DNA of 7,572 nucleotides from Methanomassiliicoccales archaeon (GCA_027365715.1 DAHXLZ010000312.1:1-7572); one strand, 5' to 3'; shown: positions 1-6,446, counted from the first letter of the stretch. A program made the numbers and translations. Notes: generated by a model from the letters alone, not told the origin.

Positions 1-1
1 G

Positions 2-661
2 TTGAAGAGCGAAGAAGTCGGCCTGGGCTCGCTAGTGACTGTCCCGAAAGTTTGGGGATTTTCCGGTTATGCCGGCATCCGGAAATTTCCTATCTCACGC
101 TTCATACCCCCACAATTTGTCTTGAAGGAAGACGACATTTCTGAACTTGAAAAGTTGGTTCATATCCTGGAATTATCTGAGGAATTTTCTCAAGAATCTC
201 TGGGCTCTTCCCTCCGGCGCTTCAATACATCCTATGAGAGATGGAGAGACGATGATCGAATTATTGACATCGTTGTTGCGCTTGAAGCAATCCTCCTTTC
301 CGGAAATGAACAGCTGGAACTCAAGTATCGGTTCGCCCTTCGGGGAGCTGCACTCATGAACTTGCCATCCGACGAGGGAAAGAAGGTGTTTGAAAACCTA
401 GGATATGCCTATGACATCAGGAGTCTCATATTGCATGGTGAAAGGCAGAAAGGTGTCATCACGATAATGAAGAAGGTCACGAAGAGCAATCATGGGATTC
501 AGTCATTGGGCCAATTTGTATTTCTGCTGCGCAATTACCTGAGAAGGGGCATTCCAGCTTATCTTTCGATAAGGGAAACAACAAACAACCATGATGAAGT
601 CATAAAGTTACTGGACAGACGAATCATCAACGGCCTTGCCACAGAACTTAAGAATTCTTGA
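2..661 (+). CDS. ApeA-like HEPN domain protein, 5' end cut by window edge
   Basis: The frame is open to the first base, so the TTG at position 2 is probably internal and the gene starts outside the window. The visible 219 residues are mostly helical. Residues about 80-146 resemble the HEPN domain of ApeA-type proteins: W81-R-D-D-D-R, then a helix with ALEAILL (93-99), a helix with RFALRGA (110-116), and the R140-S-L-I-L-H145-G motif. That fits the R-x4-6-H signature of HEPN RNases. Family knowledge: HEPN domains act as RNases or RNA/nucleotide-binding modules, often in phage defence or toxin systems. Here this is inferred from the motif only; any partner or N-terminal domain lies upstream. 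The gene is convergent with the minus-strand operon and separate from it. It appears more AT-rich than the genes to its right, which could reflect transfer. Domain call moderately sure, function unknown. Confidence 0.7.
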   Translation: MKSEEVGLGSLVTVPKVWGFSGYAGIRKFPISRFIPPQFVLKEDDISELEKLVHILELSEEFSQESLGSSLRRFNTSYERWRDDDRIIDIVVALEAILLSGNEQLELKYRFALRGAALMNLPSDEGKKVFENLGYAYDIRSLILHGERQKGVITIMKKVTKSNHGIQSLGQFVFLLRNYLRRGIPAYLSIRETTNNHDEVIKLLDRRIINGLATELKNS

Positions 662-769
662 TTGCACTGGATTGTACTTCGTTGATGTGTGTTTTTTCTG
701 AGCATCACCTGGGCTAAACGGCAAGGTCATCAGTCTGCAACAGATCTGGCACACGTATTGCGTTTTCAT
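608..769 (-). CDS. Doubtful small Cys-rich ORF (53 aa)
   Basis: A 53-residue frame starting MKTQYVCQICCRLM, with ATG at 769 and GGGGG four bases upstream on the minus strand. It contains C7-x2-C10-C11, H27 and C43, which could be a partial zinc finger or simply chance. It follows the second radical SAM gene by about 100 bases in the same direction, so it could be a last cistron of that operon. Its 3' third overlaps the end of the convergent HEPN gene, where antisense coding is suspicious. I recognise no family. Radical SAM/SPASM enzymes can act on Cys-containing peptides, so a substrate role is conceivable, but nothing direct supports it. Confidence 0.25.
   Translation of the reverse strand: MKTQYVCQICCRLMTLPFSPGDAQKKHTSTKYNPVQSRILKFCGKAVDDSSVQ
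688..700 (+). terminator. T-tract terminator after the HEPN gene
   Basis: A run of six T (692-697) within a T-rich stretch lies about 30 bases after the HEPN stop codon. Archaeal transcription often ends at such T-tracts without a hairpin. No strong stem precedes it. Placement supports the call but the tract is short. Confidence 0.35.
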
Positions 770-825
770 AGTTCCCCCGTCTATGTAACTGCACAATAAT
801 TGAAGCTGAGGGCAAGAGAGTGCTT

Positions 826-873
826 CTTCGCGAAGACAGTTGACTGCCGCCTTGTTTCAACGAAAGTCAGTCA
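826..873. repeat. Small palindromes after the operon's last gene
   Basis: Two inverted repeats sit at the 3' end of the minus-strand operon. One is the perfect 10-base palindrome CTTCGCGAAG (826-835). The other pairs TGACTG (841-846) with CAGTCA (868-873), 21 bases apart and covering the stop codon of the last gene. They could fold at the transcript end. Neither is followed by a good T-tract on the minus strand, so a terminator role is unproven. Confidence 0.3.
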
Positions 874-1905
874 TTCAATTGGACCGCCGGAATCGGATTT
901 GGCCGCAAGTCTGTCCCAGAGAAAATGATCCCAGCATGCCGCCGATTCTTTCCATGTGCAGGAGAACATCTGCATTCTCAAGTAAATCGCAGAGAACGGC
1001 TCTGTCGTGATGTTACCGAAACTCTTGCCCCCTAGGTAGCTCTGCGAAATGCAGGGAAATACCGCACCGTCCGGATTGATGATGACAGCCTGCCTTCCAG
1101 CCCTGCATGTGGAAGCCATCCGAAGCTTACCGTAGGGAAAAATGCGAAGATAATCCCTCAACGTCGAATTACCGAAGTTTAGCCTTCCACTATCGCTGAG
1201 TTCATCCAGATTGCGCAAAATCCCTTCAAGTTCTGCGTATGTGAATTCGTTGTAGGCGCCTGGTTCCCCCTTATTCAGAAAAAAGGCCGGGCATACGAGT
1301 CCCAGGGAGACATCGATGTCTTTGCCGCCGAAGAAATCAAGCATCTTCACGAAATCCCGAAAGTTCTCCCTCGAAATGACCGTATGGACTGCCACTGTCC
1401 TCCTGCCCGGATGCCCATCATATTCTTCAGCAATCTTCTTGATGGCCATGATGTGTCTCAGGCACATGACGGGATCCTGGAATTTGTAGTTGGGCTTTCT
1501 GAAGGAATCCATCGAGAAGACAAGCGTAGCTTCGTCTGCATCAGTGGCAAACAGGCTACGATATAGCTCTTCATTGAACCTGACGCCGTTGGTGATTACC
1601 ATCAGGGACTTGGGCTTTTTGGTGCCGTGAAACGGCTCAAAGACTTTGCAAATGTCTTCACGCAGGGAGGGTTCCCCTCCGAGCAGGGCGTAATGCGTAA
1701 ACCCCAAGTCGAGCGCATCATGAAGCGTGGAGGCTATCGTTTCGGAGGCGAGCCTTTCCGCGGCTCTCGGTTTATCGTGCGATACGCCGCAGTAGACGCA
1801 CCTCCGGTTGCAGCGGTTGGTAATCTTGAAATCAATCCACTTGAATCCGGAGTCATATCCGTGCTGGCGACGTCCGAAGGCCTGTTCCGGTGCCGATGAC
1901 TTCAT
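871..1905 (-). CDS. Radical SAM protein with SPASM/twitch-like C-terminus
   Basis: 344 residues from ATG at 1905; a TTG one codon upstream (1908) is the alternative. GGTGA nine bases before the ATG matches the archaeal ribosome binding site and favours ATG. The core opens with C32-N-R-R-C36-V-Y-C39, the CX3CX2C motif that binds the SAM-cleaving [4Fe-4S] cluster, followed by the SAM-contacting G76-G-E-P79 and an ITNG strand (104-107). The C-terminal part has C267, then NPDG (277-280) and C285, then C316 and C324. This spacing suits a SPASM or twitch domain holding an auxiliary cluster, though it has fewer Cys than a full SPASM. Such proteins modify peptides or assemble cofactors using a 5'-deoxyadenosyl radical; the substrate here is unknown. 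It overlaps the phosphatase stop codon by one base and is the last clear gene of the operon. Radical SAM call sure; subfamily not assigned. Confidence 0.9.
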   Translation of the reverse strand: MKSSAPEQAFGRRQHGYDSGFKWIDFKITNRCNRRCVYCGVSHDKPRAAERLASETIASTLHDALDLGFTHYALLGGEPSLREDICKVFEPFHGTKKPKSLMVITNGVRFNEELYRSLFATDADEATLVFSMDSFRKPNYKFQDPVMCLRHIMAIKKIAEEYDGHPGRRTVAVHTVISRENFRDFVKMLDFFGGKDIDVSLGLVCPAFFLNKGEPGAYNEFTYAELEGILRNLDELSDSGRLNFGNSTLRDYLRIFPYGKLRMASTCRAGRQAVIINPDGAVFPCISQSYLGGKSFGNITTEPFSAIYLRMQMFSCTWKESAACWDHFLWDRLAAKSDSGGPIE

Positions 1906-2636
1906 CAAGGCACGTCACCATTCGAGTATGTGGTACCGCCGGAATCTTCAGCAGTTTTGTAGGCAACAGTCATTCCATGGCATGCGGCAAAAACCGATCC
2001 GTCAAGCAGATAGATGACGAATCCGTCAAGGAAGTCAATCCATTCTCTTCTTCTGTATCCCTCACCGAACAGCTGTTGTCTCAAAAGCATCAGGTGCAGG
2101 TCATGGTCAACAAACAAGTGCAACTCATCCCTCATAGTGCCCTCGAGATCGTTCGTTATGCTGGATATTACCTGCCGCGCAATTGTTCCAGCGGAGACGG
2201 CGAGGGACGGTGGCAGGCCGAATCCCCTGTAATTGCCAGTGCTCCCGGATCTGTGAATGGCACTGACTATATCGTCTATTGCAGGGCTGTTTGACTTTGC
2301 ATGAAGGAGTGCTGCTACGGACTTATGGGAATCAAGCAGCGAAACTTCTATTCCGGGATTGGCTGAAGCGAACCCGTCCAGTATTTCACGTGCCGTCTGC
2401 CTGCAGCGCGTCTTCTGGCTGCTGACGGCCACGATTGAGGACGCCCACTTCAGCCGGGTGCCGAACCGCCTTGCCGCCAGGATTCCTTCGGAGTTCAGTT
2501 GAACATCTTCGTTTTCCGGCGTCGTAATCTCCCCCCTTATTGAGTGCCGGATGACGAGTGCAGCCCGCGCGCCGCTCGGAATGTTCGCAACGTCGTTCAG
2601 GATCTCCCTGCCCACATCCAGTTCTGCTTCATCCAT
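1905..2636 (-). CDS. Histidine phosphatase superfamily protein
   Basis: 243 residues. The motifs are L-V-I-R30-H31-S-I-R34 (RHG-like, with H31 the expected phospho-accepting His and Ser replacing the usual Gly), S73-Q-K-T-R77-C-R-Q-T-A (the second phosphate-binding Arg of the family, matching the common R-A-x-Q-T-A), and D177-H178-D179, where H178 would be the second core His. The HD pair and RHS-I-R resemble branch 2 (acid phosphatase/phytase) proteins, while the short length fits branch 1. No signal peptide is visible (N-terminus MDEAELDVG), so it is probably cytosolic. The start is well supported: GAGGAGG lies seven bases before the ATG, and the gene overlaps the upstream radical SAM gene by eight bases. 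Its likely job is to dephosphorylate an intermediate of the operon's pathway; this is inferred from context, and the substrate is unknown. Confidence 0.85.
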   Translation of the reverse strand: MDEAELDVGREILNDVANIPSGARAALVIRHSIRGEITTPENEDVQLNSEGILAARRFGTRLKWASSIVAVSSQKTRCRQTAREILDGFASANPGIEVSLLDSHKSVAALLHAKSNSPAIDDIVSAIHRSGSTGNYRGFGLPPSLAVSAGTIARQVISSITNDLEGTMRDELHLFVDHDLHLMLLRQQLFGEGYRRREWIDFLDGFVIYLLDGSVFAACHGMTVAYKTAEDSGGTTYSNGDVP

Positions 2637-3939
2637 CCGCTTTCCTCCTCAGGTAATAACAGTTCAGGCAGTATGGATGCCTGCTGCCCCCCTCCATTAA
2701 GTAGTCAAAGAGTATGCTTGGAAGGCTGCAGAGAACTTCTCTCATGCTGTTCCTTCTCAGGTTCCCGTAGACATAAGGATTCATCATGTTACAAGGGCAG
2801 ACGTCACCGTTGTAACGGATGAAAGCCTCTTCCCTGTATGTCGGGCAGGAACTGTGATTGGAAAATGAAACAGTTCCAAGCGGAACAGGCAGGCCCTCTA
2901 TCCGGTCAGGGAGCATCAGCAGGACACCTGTCTGTTGCGCCACACGTTCTGCCTTCCGGAAGGTCTCCACGAGCTCGCTGAAACGATTCCTCATCCAGTT
3001 TCCACTCCCTCCTTTCTGCATATTCGCGATAACACCGCCAATACCATTGCGGGCAGCGAATTCGACCATCTCCGGAAGTTGCCTGAAGTTGCAGTTCAGT
3101 ATCGTCATGATGATTTGTGTCTTCAACCGATCCCTGCCAGTTCCGGAAGACAGTTCATGAATGTATCGGATATTTTCCAGGAACTGCTCAACGTCCAGAC
3201 CGCGCCTTATCCTTGAGAGATCATCGCGGCGGACTGCATCGCAGGAAATGAAAAGCATGAAGTCCATATCTATGAGCCTTGCCAGCAAGTGCCTGTCCCT
3301 TGTGCTGAGATTAGTTACAAGCTCAAGACTGGCGGCCAGTTCTTCTGCCAGATCAAGGTATCTGTGGAAATCAGGCACAATTGTGGTTTCACCGAGCCCG
3401 TTGAGGCGAACTGTCTTTGCAGTTCGGAGGGTATTACGGCAGATGCTTTCGAAGAATGAAAGTTCCATCGTCCTCGACGGATCGTAACCCTTCGCTCCCA
3501 CACCGCACATAACACAGTTGAGATTGCAATTGTTTGTAAGTTCAACGAGGAATTTTTCCGGGTGAGGTCTGGAGACAGAGGGCCTCCTGCCCTCAAGGAA
3601 AAATTCAACCAGTGATGAGAAGAGGCTGCTGTCGGAGGCGTCGGTATCCCTCAGCATCATGAGGATGTCGGCAATAAGCAGCGAGCGTTCCTGAATGGGA
3701 TGTTCTCCGTCGCATGCTGCATGTCTGAGGATCGCTGAAAGGAGCGGCGGATCATACCTGCCGGAACACATGTAGCGTGCCCTCAAAGCATCACCGAGAG
3801 GTGAAGTTCCAGCCTCCTGCACCCACCGCCATTCCTCCAACATGTTGAACCTCTGGAGAATTTCTCTGTCATAGAATAGGTTCCAGAATTCTCCGAGTGT
3901 GGGTTCCCGTTCCGGGCTACCATTTACAGTTGCGGTCAT
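2629..3939 (-). CDS. Radical SAM/SPASM domain protein with helical N-terminal extension
   Basis: 436 residues from ATG at 3939. The open frame runs 58 codons further upstream, but that part overlaps the glycosyltransferase C-terminal frame and looks non-coding; the ATG at 3939 forms an ATGA overlap with that frame's stop. Residues 1-125 are a helical, W/R-rich domain I do not recognise. The radical SAM core follows with C138-N-L-N-C142-V-M-C145 (CX3CX2C) and L179-N-G-L-G-E-T185 in the SAM-binding GGE position. The C-terminal SPASM-type region has C365, NGD(378-380)-V-C381-P-C383, a YGN turn (391-393), and C424-L-N-C427 near the end, enough for at least one auxiliary [4Fe-4S] cluster. SPASM enzymes typically modify ribosomal peptides, mature enzyme side chains or build redox cofactors. 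No RRE/PqqD domain is evident in or beside it. Cytosolic; second gene of a coupled operon. Substrate unknown. Confidence 0.9.
   Translation of the reverse strand: MTATVNGSPEREPTLGEFWNLFYDREILQRFNMLEEWRWVQEAGTSPLGDALRARYMCSGRYDPPLLSAILRHAACDGEHPIQERSLLIADILMMLRDTDASDSSLFSSLVEFFLEGRRPSVSRPHPEKFLVELTNNCNLNCVMCGVGAKGYDPSRTMELSFFESICRNTLRTAKTVRLNGLGETTIVPDFHRYLDLAEELAASLELVTNLSTRDRHLLARLIDMDFMLFISCDAVRRDDLSRIRRGLDVEQFLENIRYIHELSSGTGRDRLKTQIIMTILNCNFRQLPEMVEFAARNGIGGVIANMQKGGSGNWMRNRFSELVETFRKAERVAQQTGVLLMLPDRIEGLPVPLGTVSFSNHSSCPTYREEAFIRYNGDVCPCNMMNPYVYGNLRRNSMREVLCSLPSILFDYLMEGGSRHPYCLNCYYLRRKADG
2637..2655 (-). promoter_or_regulatory. Strong ribosome binding site of the phosphatase gene
   Basis: On the minus strand, GAGGAGG lies seven bases before the ATG at 2636, inside the last codons of the upstream radical SAM gene. 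It fixes the phosphatase start and suggests independent re-initiation as well as coupling. Confidence 0.75.
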
Positions 3940-4166
3940 CCCCACCGCCAACCAGTGTTGTATGCGACACGCTGCATGATCCTCAGGATGAGGAATGCGA
4001 CTACAGTCCGTATGTCCAGTCCTGCCGCCTTGAACCGATGCAGTTCCCATAACAGATCGGTGCCGAGGTTTACGGGTGTGATGGGCGGCGGTCTCATCGT
4101 ATCGTAGCCCCAAGTGGTGGAAACGACTTCATGTTCGTTGATATAAATATAGGTCGTCTGATCATC
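3936..4166 (-). CDS. C-terminal part of the glycosyltransferase, in a shifted frame
   Basis: This 76-codon stretch is open in the +1 frame relative to the glycosyltransferase and runs from the six-G tract to a TGA at 3936. Its codons look ordinary (GAT, ACC, ATC, GAA, GTC, TAC), unlike the other frames. The product ends in QRVAYNTGWRWG, similar to the C-terminal helix and Y-x-x-G-x-x-x-G end seen in many family 2 glycosyltransferases of about 300-330 residues. Deleting one G of the tract fuses it to the upstream gene (about 314 residues in total), and its stop then overlaps the radical SAM start as ATGA, as expected for adjacent operon genes. Read alone, it has only an internal ATG at 4097 (53 residues, MRPPPITPVN...). 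I therefore treat it as the displaced end of the glycosyltransferase. A separate small protein or peptide precursor is a weaker alternative. Confidence 0.7.
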   Translation of the reverse strand, partial: DDQTTYIYINEHEVVSTTWGYDTMRPPPITPVNLGTDLLWELHRFKAAGLDIRTVVAFLILRIMQRVAYNTGWRWG

Positions 4167-4881
4167 CCCCCTTTCCGAAATGCCTTTCAGTGACCCTGCG
4201 GGAACCGCACCCGTAGTTCCGGAAGGTGCGCATGAAATCCAAAGGGTTGTTCCTGTATTCATGATAAACAACCGCTTCCGGGGCATAGGTGAATTTCCAG
4301 CCGGCTTTCGCGAGCTTGAAACTGAGCCCTACATCTTCGCCACCAGCCTCAGCAATATCAACTTCAAATCCGCCCACTTCCAGAAGAGCATTTCTGTGAT
4401 AGCAACAGTTCGCACTGACAAGATACAGCAGGGATGGAGGTGGCTCCAGTATCCGGTGAAAGGTGTAGTATCTTGATATGATGCCGCTGCGCATCGGCAT
4501 AATATGACCACCAACTCCTGCAATCCGTTTCTCTGGCAAGAGTCTGGCTGTCAGACCTGCCAGCCAGTGATGATCAACCATGCAGTCATCGTCTGTGAAT
4601 GCAATAACTTGGCCGGAGGCCGCCTTCACGCCGGCATTACGGGCATGACCCGGTCCGTGGCTTCTATTATGTACGATGACGACGGGATTGTATGGGTGAT
4701 CATGCTGCAGCCAGGAATGTATAGTGGTCCGGGTTGCGTGCCCTTGAGACCCGTCATCCACTACTATGACTTCCGAGGGGACTACACCACTCAATTTATC
4801 CAGGCTGCAAAAAAGATTGTGAAGTCCCTCAGGGCGGTTGTGCGTGGGTACGACTACTGAAATATCGCGCGAACTGCTCAT
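4162..4881 (-). CDS. Family 2 glycosyltransferase (GT-A), broken by a frameshift near its C-terminus
   Basis: As read, 239 residues from ATG at 4881, with GGGGG seven bases upstream. The GT-A nucleotide-sugar fold is clear: VVVPTHNRP (9-17), VIVVDDGS (38-45), GHARNAG (78-84), the metal-binding TDDD (96-99), a V-S-A-N-C-C acceptor-loop strand (155-160), and G180-G-E-D183, the usual E-D catalytic region, followed by FKLAKAGWKFTYAPEAVVYHEYR. The YGCGSRRVTERHFG end resembles the corresponding part of MftF-type enzymes of mycofactocin clusters, but this alone does not make it MftF. It transfers a sugar from a nucleotide donor; the acceptor may be the pathway product. No membrane segment is obvious in this part. 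The frame stops at a six-G run (4166-4171), where a one-base shift would add 76 residues down to 3936. It is the first gene of the operon. Family call is sure, intactness is not. Confidence 0.88.
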   Translation of the reverse strand: MSSSRDISVVVPTHNRPEGLHNLFCSLDKLSGVVPSEVIVVDDGSQGHATRTTIHSWLQHDHPYNPVVIVHNRSHGPGHARNAGVKAASGQVIAFTDDDCMVDHHWLAGLTARLLPEKRIAGVGGHIMPMRSGIISRYYTFHRILEPPPSLLYLVSANCCYHRNALLEVGGFEVDIAEAGGEDVGLSFKLAKAGWKFTYAPEAVVYHEYRNNPLDFMRTFRNYGCGSRRVTERHFGKGG

Positions 4882-5012
4882 TCACGGTCCCCCTGAAATG
4901 ACAGGCAATCCTTATTCATTTACAGGCTCACTTCTCATCCTCTTTCTTTGTTCTTCATGTCTTTTTTGGATAATTTGGCGGCGTTCCAAGAGAGTCCAGT
5001 AGTTGCAATCGC

Positions 5013-5022
5013 ATATAATAAA
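5013..5022 (-). promoter_or_regulatory. Candidate TATA box for the glycosyltransferase operon
   Basis: Minus-strand TTTATTATAT is the best archaeal TATA-box match in the gap before the operon. Transcription would begin near 4990, giving an untranslated leader of about 110 bases. No convincing purine-rich BRE precedes it, so the call is tentative. Confidence 0.4.
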
Positions 5023-5144
5023 CCGAAGTTCTGTATTTCAACCTTGAAATTCATTGCGCATCCAAAACACATGAGTGATGGAAGAGTTAACATTTTGGCG
5101 GGAGGGCAAAGATGTGAAGAGCACTGGAATCCTTTTCAGTGGTG

Positions 5145-5161
5145 AGCAAACTTTATTTGCT
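5145..5161 (-). terminator. Hairpin downstream of the helix-turn-helix gene
   Basis: AGCAAA (5145-5150) and TTTGCT (5156-5161) form a six-pair stem with a five-base loop, about 50 bases past the stop of the minus-strand gene. It is not followed by a long T-tract on that strand, so it may be a weak terminator or an unrelated fold. Confidence 0.25.
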
Positions 5162-5207
5162 GCCGTTCTCGATGCCATTACGTAGTTACAGAGTCTAGCC
5201 AACAGGC

Positions 5208-6323
5208 TCACGGATTACGGGACAACTTCTCTTTCAGAATCCATGGATTCTCGATGAGCCAGTTGACCATCAACCGTATCGACTCCTTCGCGCATAGTGC
5301 AAGTATGGGATCCTGGAAGCCGTGGTCCCTGTCCTCGCTGAAGTAGTCTCTGTGAATAACCGGCAATATGTATTTCAACGCGATTTCTGAGACAAGCGAT
5401 GCCATCTCCTGCTTCACTTTGTTCAGTTCGCTGACTTTTTTCATGAGGGCGGCGTATTCAAGAGAAAGTTCTTGTTTCCTATCCTCCAAATGGATAACTT
5501 CGCCTGCTTTAAATAACCGGGACGAAACGTTCCTGAGCACCGTTTCTGTGCTGGCGATCTCGGCCCTGAGCCTGGAAAGCTCATAACGCTTCTTCCCAAT
5601 ATCTGCATCGAGGTCTCTCAGTTCCTCAATCTTCTGATTAACATCGGTGTTCCCTATGAAACCAGCGATGTCAAATCCTTTCTCCTTTGAGGTTCTGAGC
5701 AGCCAGGCGGCCCAGACAAGAGAGCCCCTGTCTATGCTGTACTTGTCACAATCTTCGAGTATCGACGAAGCCTCTTTAAGCTCCAAAACGCTGTGACGTC
5801 CAGACCGGATGGCACCGGAAAGCGTGCATATACCCTCGACTGCCGTGATCAGTCCGCCAGCGCTGCCTGCTCTGTTCCCACGATCGTGGAACAGAGCCGG
5901 GTTCTCAGCAATGTGCTTCATGAGTATTGAGAGGGCTGCAAAAAGTTCTCCTGCATTCCTACTGTCGACACCGGAACCTGTCTGCGTCCTGATCCTCCTG
6001 ATGGCGTCCACAGAAGCGGCTATTTCCGATCCATCGGCAAATACAAAACCGTGCCTGCCTGCGACATTCCTGATGATGTAGCCATATTCGCGATTGCGGC
6101 ACATCTGCTCCAGAACGGAAAACTGACTGTCAATCTGCTTAAACTTGTCGTCGATGGAATCCATCACGGCACCTACAGTGGTTATTGCAGGTTCACCAGG
6201 CTTCTTCTTCACTCCTGCAAGCCTTTCTGATATAGTGTTTCTCGACACACCGATCTTTCTGGCGATATGTGTTGTGCTCACCCCTTCACCATGCAGGCGG
6301 ACGATTTCCTGCTCCTGTTCCAT
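5208..6323 (-). CDS. Helix-turn-helix and coiled-coil protein of unknown function
   Basis: 371 residues from ATG at 6323; an ATG four codons upstream (6335) is the conventional alternative. I prefer 6323 because the TATA box at 6342-6350 is only about 10 bases from 6335 but 20-27 bases from 6323, right for a leaderless mRNA. Residues about 1-38 form a resolvase/Hin-type helix-turn-helix: EIVRLHGEGVSTTHIARKIG, then VSRNTISERL as the recognition helix. The middle (about 70-225) is unrecognised, with an aromatic patch (EYGYIIRNVAGRHGFVF). Residues about 227-312 are a heptad-like coiled coil (KIEELRDLDADIGKKRYELS onward). A hydrophobic helical tail follows. It may bind DNA as a dimer and could be a regulator, partition-like or element-encoded protein. 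No recombinase catalytic residues are seen. It is transcribed separately from the downstream operon. Confidence 0.75.
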   Translation of the reverse strand: MEQEQEIVRLHGEGVSTTHIARKIGVSRNTISERLAGVKKKPGEPAITTVGAVMDSIDDKFKQIDSQFSVLEQMCRNREYGYIIRNVAGRHGFVFADGSEIAASVDAIRRIRTQTGSGVDSRNAGELFAALSILMKHIAENPALFHDRGNRAGSAGGLITAVEGICTLSGAIRSGRHSVLELKEASSILEDCDKYSIDRGSLVWAAWLLRTSKEKGFDIAGFIGNTDVNQKIEELRDLDADIGKKRYELSRLRAEIASTETVLRNVSSRLFKAGEVIHLEDRKQELSLEYAALMKKVSELNKVKQEMASLVSEIALKYILPVIHRDYFSEDRDHGFQDPILALCAKESIRLMVNWLIENPWILKEKLSRNP

Positions 6324-6341
6324 TGTCAAAGTCATATTGAA

Positions 6342-6350
6342 TTTTTATAT
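6342..6350 (-). promoter_or_regulatory. TATA box for a leaderless helix-turn-helix transcript
   Basis: Minus-strand ATATAAAAA sits 20-27 bases before the ATG at 6323, so transcription should begin at or within a few bases of that codon. This is the clearest archaeal promoter in the window and decides between two possible starts of the gene. Confidence 0.6.
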
Positions 6351-6446
6351 GCATACACCGGCATTTAATCTTATTTCTGGCATTTCCGTCATGGGGGGGT
6401 GCATGCCCATTTTCTGATTAATTTTTGCCCAATAAGCGATAACAGG

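Larger units (their letters stand above)
4882..5207. other. 326-base gap between the helix-turn-helix gene and the operon
   Basis: I find no convincing gene here. A 65-codon plus-strand frame (4948-5145) has no recognisable content and ordinary intergenic composition. The gap holds the candidate TATA box (5013-5022), a hairpin (5145-5161) and, on the minus strand just before the glycosyltransferase, three overlapping mini-frames of 7-13 codons. The word ACAGGCTCAC occurs at both ends of the gap, near 4924 and 5202. Confidence 0.5.

Noticed and set aside
3936..4097. 53-residue frame MRPPPITPVN...GWRWG as a RiPP precursor beside the radical SAM gene
   Set aside because: The helical body and aromatic tail look tempting, but coding-like composition extends upstream past its ATG to the G run, and the C-terminus resembles that of family 2 glycosyltransferases. 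It is better explained as the displaced end of that enzyme.
3940..4113. 58-codon upstream extension of the first radical SAM gene
   Set aside because: It overlaps the glycosyltransferase C-terminal frame, has odd composition, and the ATG at 3939 with its ATGA overlap is a better start.
4094..4165. 23-residue frame MIRRPIFISTNMKSFPPLG with ATGA overlaps at both ends
   Set aside because: Both overlaps are striking, but its codons (AGA, CGA, ATA, CCA) are less typical than those of the alternative frame, and the frameshift explains the locus more simply.
4948..5145. 65-codon plus-strand frame in the gap before the operon
   Set aside because: No recognisable motif or ribosome binding site, and it covers the minus-strand TATA box and leader of the operon.
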